Positions 58,984-64,000 of a DNA stretch of 64,000 bases are shown in pieces; position 1 is the stretch's first letter; each line of letters begins with the position of its first letter. A program made the position numbers and the translations under genes. A model generated the notes under the pieces. That model saw only the letters and a list, made by a program, of their open reading frames with translations. It ran no database searches and was not told where the DNA came from. The stretch is taken from contig NC_065919.1 in assembly GCF_024586455.1 (NCBI RefSeq), positions 8,159,368-8,223,367 on the forward strand, given 5' to 3'. Source of the stretch: Bactrocera neohumeralis (taxonomy: Eukaryota > Arthropoda > Insecta > Diptera > Tephritidae).

Positions 58984-60939
58984 TTATAACGTTTCATATT
59001 TGTGCTTAAAATGCATAAAATCGGGAGAAAACTAGCCCTAGACCCCATATAACTAACAAGTCCCATGTACCTGAAAGTATTTCCCTAGCTGTGGTCCTGG
59101 CAAGTTGTAGCAGTATGAAATGATACGGTTTATTATTTGTTTTTGTTTTTATTTTTTTGGTTTTTTTTTTCTAATTACGACATTACTGATTTCTGTACGA
59201 ATATGTGAATGACGTAACAAACAACGGGAAGTATTCGTCACTCGCCAATATGAAGACTATCAATAGCCATTCCAGCAGATAAGCTTATGCAAATTCAGTA
59301 ATTACTTACGATATATAACATACTAGTATATAAGAGCAAATAATCAAATGACTTTTAGCTCCCTCCTTTACAATTTTTTTTGCCTTGACGCCAACGGAAA
59401 TTGATGACGTCACCAATGTGTCAGTGCTTATAGTGGGACAGTCGTAGTTATTTGAGAACTTCTTCTTAGCTGCAATAATAAAGTGTAAATATTAAAAGTT
59501 ACATTAAATTCCTGCGGCTTCGGAGACGCTGCAAAAAGGCATATCAATTATTTCGCAGAAAACCCACGTTCTTTTCTCTTTGTCGCTATACATTTCGGTT
59601 ACAAGGTGGTATATCACCAGACAATTTCACACCACCAAAGAAAACAGCGTGTGCGCCATGGCGTTAATGTCGTCACTGGCACAATGGGTGGGACAATGGG
59701 GGTAACGATTATGGGTGAGTTCATTGCTTGCATTCGATGATTGCGCGTACGCTTACATATCGCTACATTTACATTGCCACTTGTATGTCGTATGCGTGTT
59801 TTTTCATAGAAATGAGCCAACGAACCAACGAGCCAAAGCAGTAAGTCGACGCCTGACACTTTGTCATTTTATTTGTATGCATTTTCTCAAAGAGTCCTTT
59901 GAACTTGCGCTTGAACCTAACTGTATCGGTTTTGTATCTAATAAATTTGAATTGTTGTTGTATAGTTGTAGTAGTCATTGCCCTCTGCCGTCATATTGTA
60001 GAATTCTGTAGAAATTATTGGCAAAACTTGCTCGTTTAAACGAAAAGTGTTGTCTGCTCCGCACCAGAAGCTAGTAGTAGATTTTTGCATTAGTATATTT
60101 CTAGTTTTTCTTAGTGATCATAAAAAAGTTTATATTTTTTTATTTGAAATAGATCTCATCTAAGATTAAGAATAACGTGCCAATAATTTTCTTTTTTGAA
60201 TATTACTTATTCTGGCCTCCACACACCTTAAATAAGATTTTCTCGGAAAAGGGTTTCCAGAGTCAGTGAACGAAACAGTTGTTTTGAAATTATGATATAC
60301 ATACTTTTTTAGAATCATACTACAGGTGGTTAACGAATCAAAAAGATTTTATTCAAAAAGTTTCACTTCTTTCAATTTTCTTTGCAGGGAATGTTGTCAA
60401 AGAAAGCAATTTTTGGGAAGTCGCAATTTTTCAAATACCAAGAGGTTTACTATTCCTTCATTCAATACCTGTTTATATCCATCCTGAAAAGAAGTCGCTA
60501 ACTTTTTTGATTTTTTTTTTTCAATTTGAACTAGATATACATACATATGTTGCACACAGCCAGATCATGAGGCAAATTGTCTATAGGAGTGAATGAAATG
60601 AGTACCTACTTCAAAATTATTATAATATATAATGTCACTCCACAAAACCTTCCGAAAAACTACGCTGTTTAGATGAAAAATTAGAGAAAGTTTGAATTAA
60701 AAATCGTTAATTGCTCCAAAACATAAAGAAAAAACTGTTTTTGAACGGAGTCTCACTTAACAAAATTAATATCTTATCAGTCATGGCAACGTAGGCTGGA
60801 CACGTCCACAGAATGACTCTCTCTAAATAATAAAATTTCCGAAAAAAATGCTTGGTATAAAGAATATTATATCTTAATATATTGTCAAATCAACAAAATT
60901 GTCTTCTTACAGTCTAGATTCATCATTACGATCTTGAAC
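58984..60939. other. Intergenic, no gene recognised
   Basis: It has a T-run at 59148-59171 and short ORFs at 59614-60011 with no homology. The sequence from 60780 toward 60940 may be the decayed tail of the relic at 60940-61350, but it is not readable. Confidence 0.35.
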
Positions 60940-61350
60940 AACACTGCCATTTCAAAAATATTAATCAAAATGCCTTCTGCCATAATGGAACGATCAAATT
61001 ACCTTTGATACATTTATTCCATCACTTTTAGATCCTAGTGGAACAGCTCTCTCCATTTTTCACCATAACTATCGAAATTATCTAAATTATCCGAAAATGT
61101 ATCCAAGTGATTGCGGAGATATTTAGTCTAACTTGATACTCTTATTATCTTAGAATCCCAAAATGTGTCAGCATAATTTGGTGCTTAATGGTTTTCTAGG
61201 GAAATTTCTACTAACAAAACTAAAGGAAACTTTTCAAAAGAACATTTTCCGGAACAGTCATAATATTGACGAGATCTGTATCTTTCACGGATTTTCGTAT
61301 TTGAGGACCAACAAAGAGTCCAACTGTTAGTTTTTTCATACGATGTTCTA
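60940..61350 (-). pseudogene. Relic of a multicopy insect gene family (VGPQIR/HLDxFxxNL type)
   Basis: The minus strand reads MKKLTVGLFVGPQIRKSVKD and TDLVNIMTVPENVLLKSF (about 61340-61220). A decayed part with several stops follows. After a frame change it reads NHLDTFSDNLDNFDSYGEKW, then RELFH, stop, DLKVME, stop, MYQR and DRSIMAE (to about 60965). I recall this order (KxGLFVGPQIR, FLGNxxxxNY, HSHLDxFPENLG, GERFHQD, MExRYQG, MMADYCW) from a widespread uncharacterised protein found in many copies in insect genomes, probably transposon-borne. This copy has at least eight stops and is dead. The identification is from memory of the pattern. Confidence 0.55.
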
Positions 61351-62028
61351 AAATTTTCAACAAATGTCACCAAAACCACACCTATTCTATATCTCTACGT
61401 TTGATTTTTAGTAAATGCATAAGACGTTCCGTCTAATTTTCCGCGTATATTTGGTAGGAAACTTGGCGTTTGCATGTGCGAAAAAGTTGCGCAAAACTCT
61501 AATCAGGATTGGAAAACTAAATTTCCATTACTAAGAAGTCAATATTTATCAAAATAAATGCAATTATCTTATAAACATGAGCACATCCAACATTTTCATG
61601 AATAAGATTCTAGTCTGGATACTTGAAAACATCCAAATTTACTAAGATATCTAGGGCAACAAACAAAAAAAATTTGTTTTTGTAGAGCTGTGTAATCGAC
61701 TATTGAGCATCTCTGATTTTGCAGTGGACTTTTCGGTCGATATTTGAGGTTTATCTGTACGAAATCTAAGGGAGCTTGTGTCGCCTAGCATCGTCTGATA
61801 CAAACCATTAAGGGTTACGTGGGATTTCGCGGGTAAAAAACAGATCGTTTTTAACAATTTCATTCTCATATAAAAAATTAAATAAAATTAAATAATTAGA
61901 ATTTTCATTGTTACAAACATACACTATTAACAAAAAAATTCCGAAGGTTTTGGAAAAAAGATGCGCCCGTGTTGGCAGGATAACTCTTCATAGAACCATC
62001 TAAAGTGTTTTACGTGTTTTAGTTAAAA
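61351..62028. other. Intergenic, possibly decayed upstream part of the same relic
   Basis: The ORF 61869-61651 (minus) has no recognisable domain. No repeat ends were seen. Confidence 0.35.
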
Positions 62029-62870
62029 ACTTTATAACCGATATTGATATCATCGGCCTCAACACCCGCGCCGTTAGTTCTGCTTTCTCCAGGCTGGACA
62101 AGGAAGCACAGAAAATGGGTCTGGCAGTGAACGAGGACAAGACGAAATATCTTGTCATCAAACAAACAGTCGTCGCACTCGCGACTTGGCTCTCACGTCA
62201 CTATTGACAGTCATAACTTTGAAGTTGTAGATAATTTCGTCTATTTAGGAACCAGTATTAACTTCACCAACAATGTCAGCCTGGAAATCCAACGCAGGAT
62301 TGCTCTTGCCAACAGGTGCTACTTCGGACTGAGTAGGCAATTGAAAAGTAAATTCCTCTCCCGACGAACAAAAGCCAAACTCTATAAGTCGCTCATAATT
62401 CCCGTCCTGCTACATATATGGTGCAAAAGCTTGGACGATGACAGCAACCGATGAGTCGACGTTGTGAGTCTTCGAGAGAAAGGTTCTGCGAAAGATTTAT
62501 GGTCCTTTGCGCATTTGCCACGGCGAATATCGCATTCGATGGAACGATGAGCTGTACGGGATATACGACGACATTGACATAGTTCAGCGAATTAAAAGAC
62601 AGCGGCTACGCTGGCTAGGTCATGTTGTCCGGATGGACGAAAACACTCCAGCTCTGAAAGTATTCGACGCAGTACCCGCCAGGGGAAGCAGAGGAAGAGG
62701 AAGACCTCCACTCCGTTGGAAGAACCAAGTGGAGGAGGACCTGGCTTCGCTTGGAATATCCAATTGGCGCCACGTAGCGAAAAGAAGAAACGATTGGCGC
62801 GCTGTTGTTAACTCGGCTATAATCGCGTAAGCTGTGTCTGCGCCATTTAAGAAGAAGAAGAAGTTAAAAC
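62029..62870 (+). pseudogene. Non-LTR retrotransposon reverse transcriptase C-terminal fragment
   Basis: Starts at FITDIDIIGLNTRAVSSAFS, where the family has the catalytic YADDIDI motif (here ITD), and continues QKMGLAVNEDKTKYLVI. After a frameshift it reads NFEVVDNFVYLGTSINFTNN, SLEIQRRIALANRCYFGLSR and KAKLYKSLIIPVLL (62215-62420). After another shift it reads RQRLRWLGHVVRMDENTPAL, GRGRPPLRWKNQVEEDLASL and NWRHVAKRRNDW, with a natural stop at 62830. A (GAA)n run (62850-62863) marks the 3' end, as in RTE-type elements with short tandem repeat tails. It is 5'-truncated, the usual result of incomplete reverse transcription. Confidence 0.88.
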
Positions 62871-64000
62871 CTTAACTTAGAACTTGAACGATGGAAAAAA
62901 AGTGATAATTTAATTTTTGGCAGACATTTTTACAAAAAAATTAAAATTTCAGTGAAAATTTCGGGACTTTTTTTTCAAATAGTTGTAAACGAAAAAAATT
63001 CTTCGTGCAAGCCTTTACGAATTCTATCTCAAAAACCTTTGTAAAATTTTATAAAGATTGATAAAGTAATTCTCGAGAAATCTTGCAAACCGTTTCACAC
63101 AGTTTCGCGAAAAAACTTAGCCTAGCTCGAGACGCACCAGTGCTCAAGGCTGTATCTCCGAAACTATTACTCGGACGACCATGAAAATTTACGCAAATAT
63201 TCTAGAGGTGTTGTAGAATTTAATAAGTCCATAAAGAAATTCGATTTTTTGAAACCCGTAAACCCATGTAACCTCTTAGTATACGAATTACGGCTATACG
63301 CATTACGTTTGCCGTAATCTTCGTTATAAATGCAAACAGCGCCGTGTTGATTATGTTCTAGAGACCTTCAACATGCGAGTGTTACTGCAACGCTTAAATT
63401 TTAGGCATGTTTACTAGTTTAGCTAGTTTTTCATATTGATAAAGAACTAATGTTTGTCTTGTACAAAAATACAGTAATTTGATATGAAGCTTCACTTTAT
63501 TTGGCATTATCAGTGCATGAAATATAAATGCAAAGCAGCGACTTTTCTGCACTGCTGCCACAGCAGACAAACCTTTGACGGTCAACAATTATCTACACAT
63601 TTGTCGCTATCACAGAGCCCTAGCGCCCCACCACCTACCAGCACCGTTAAATTTGCTGGTATTGTCATTGACATTTCCATTGCGCTGTTACTTAGTTCAG
63701 CAGCTTGTAGCTTTGTAAATGCATGTGGAAGTGTTTGTTGTGTTTGTATTTAAATGTGGGTGGGCTAATTTGTACGTATCCCGGGACTTGAGGTGAAGGC
63801 TGTTGCTGTTGCACTTTGACCTTTTCAAAGCGAAACCGAAATCTTCACTAATAGCTTGTGACTATTGCTGATAGTTTTGTATGAGTTTTAGGAAAAAAAA
63901 ACAAAAAAAAAAAAAAAAAAAAAAAAAAACAAAACACAAGAGAAAAATAAAATAAAAATAAATAAAACTAAAAATAAGTCAAATAAGCAAACTTGTTTTC
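62871..64000. other. Intergenic with a long poly-A tract
   Basis: No gene was recognised; the 89-codon ORF at 63484-63753 has no homology. The A-run at 63892-63929 (interrupted once by C) followed by A-rich sequence could be a retroposed tail or a simple repeat. Confidence 0.4.

Noticed and set aside
63892..63929. Poly-A tract as the tail of a processed pseudogene
   Set aside because: No coding remnant of a gene could be recognised upstream, and no flanking target duplication was found.

Overview
This window looks like the genome of a cyclorrhaphan fly, most likely a true fruit fly (Tephritidae). It is AT-rich, with ATGTAT/ACATAC microsatellites, many fly-type mariner relics, rosa-like (DD41D) transposons, and dispersed repeats with the layout of the Drosophila DINE-1/INE-1 Helentron family. 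The species call is an inference; no marker gene was available to test it.

Only one protein-coding gene is well supported. It is a two-exon gene (3489-5570, + strand) for a secreted laccase-like multicopper oxidase-related protein (MCORP type). It keeps the multicopper oxidase fold but has lost the type 1 copper site: four of the ten copper-binding histidines and the single cysteine are replaced. A weak second candidate is a 95-codon ORF at 48075-48362, at the end of a stretch resembling a fly 5' UTR and just before a TATA/Inr-like sequence.

Almost everything else recognisable is dead transposon. From left to right: a DINE-1-like element (192-1265); a broken mariner (1660-2650); the MCORP gene; a rosa-like relic (6200-6790); two adjacent mariners (8920-10415); a non-LTR 3' end with a near-identical 347-bp-period tandem duplication (11542-12885); a reverse transcriptase fragment (13792-14700); a DINE-1-like element (14711-15105); a MITE (16622-17011); mariner and maT relics (17786-25803); a 1.64-kb inverted-repeat element with a LINE fragment inside it (25948-27588); further mariners (30520-32600); a 110-bp hairpin (33108-33217); a TTAA-flanked MITE (40808-41482); two mariners (42979-44830); DINE-1-like and rosa-like debris (48740-50823); a fold-back element (51622-52115); a non-LTR RNase H (52130-52835); a rosa-like transposon split by a DINE-1-like element (53312-54850); two DINE-1-like copies in a row (56706-58983); a relic of a multicopy insect gene family (60940-61350); and a second reverse transcriptase tail (62029-62870).

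No operon, CRISPR array, tRNA, rRNA or integrated virus was recognised. I found no undescribed multi-gene system. The points most worth following up are the pseudo-oxidase gene, the inverted-repeat element with five copies of a CAAAATAACGTA motif, the fold-back/MITE pair, and the nested or internally deleted transposons with intact ends.
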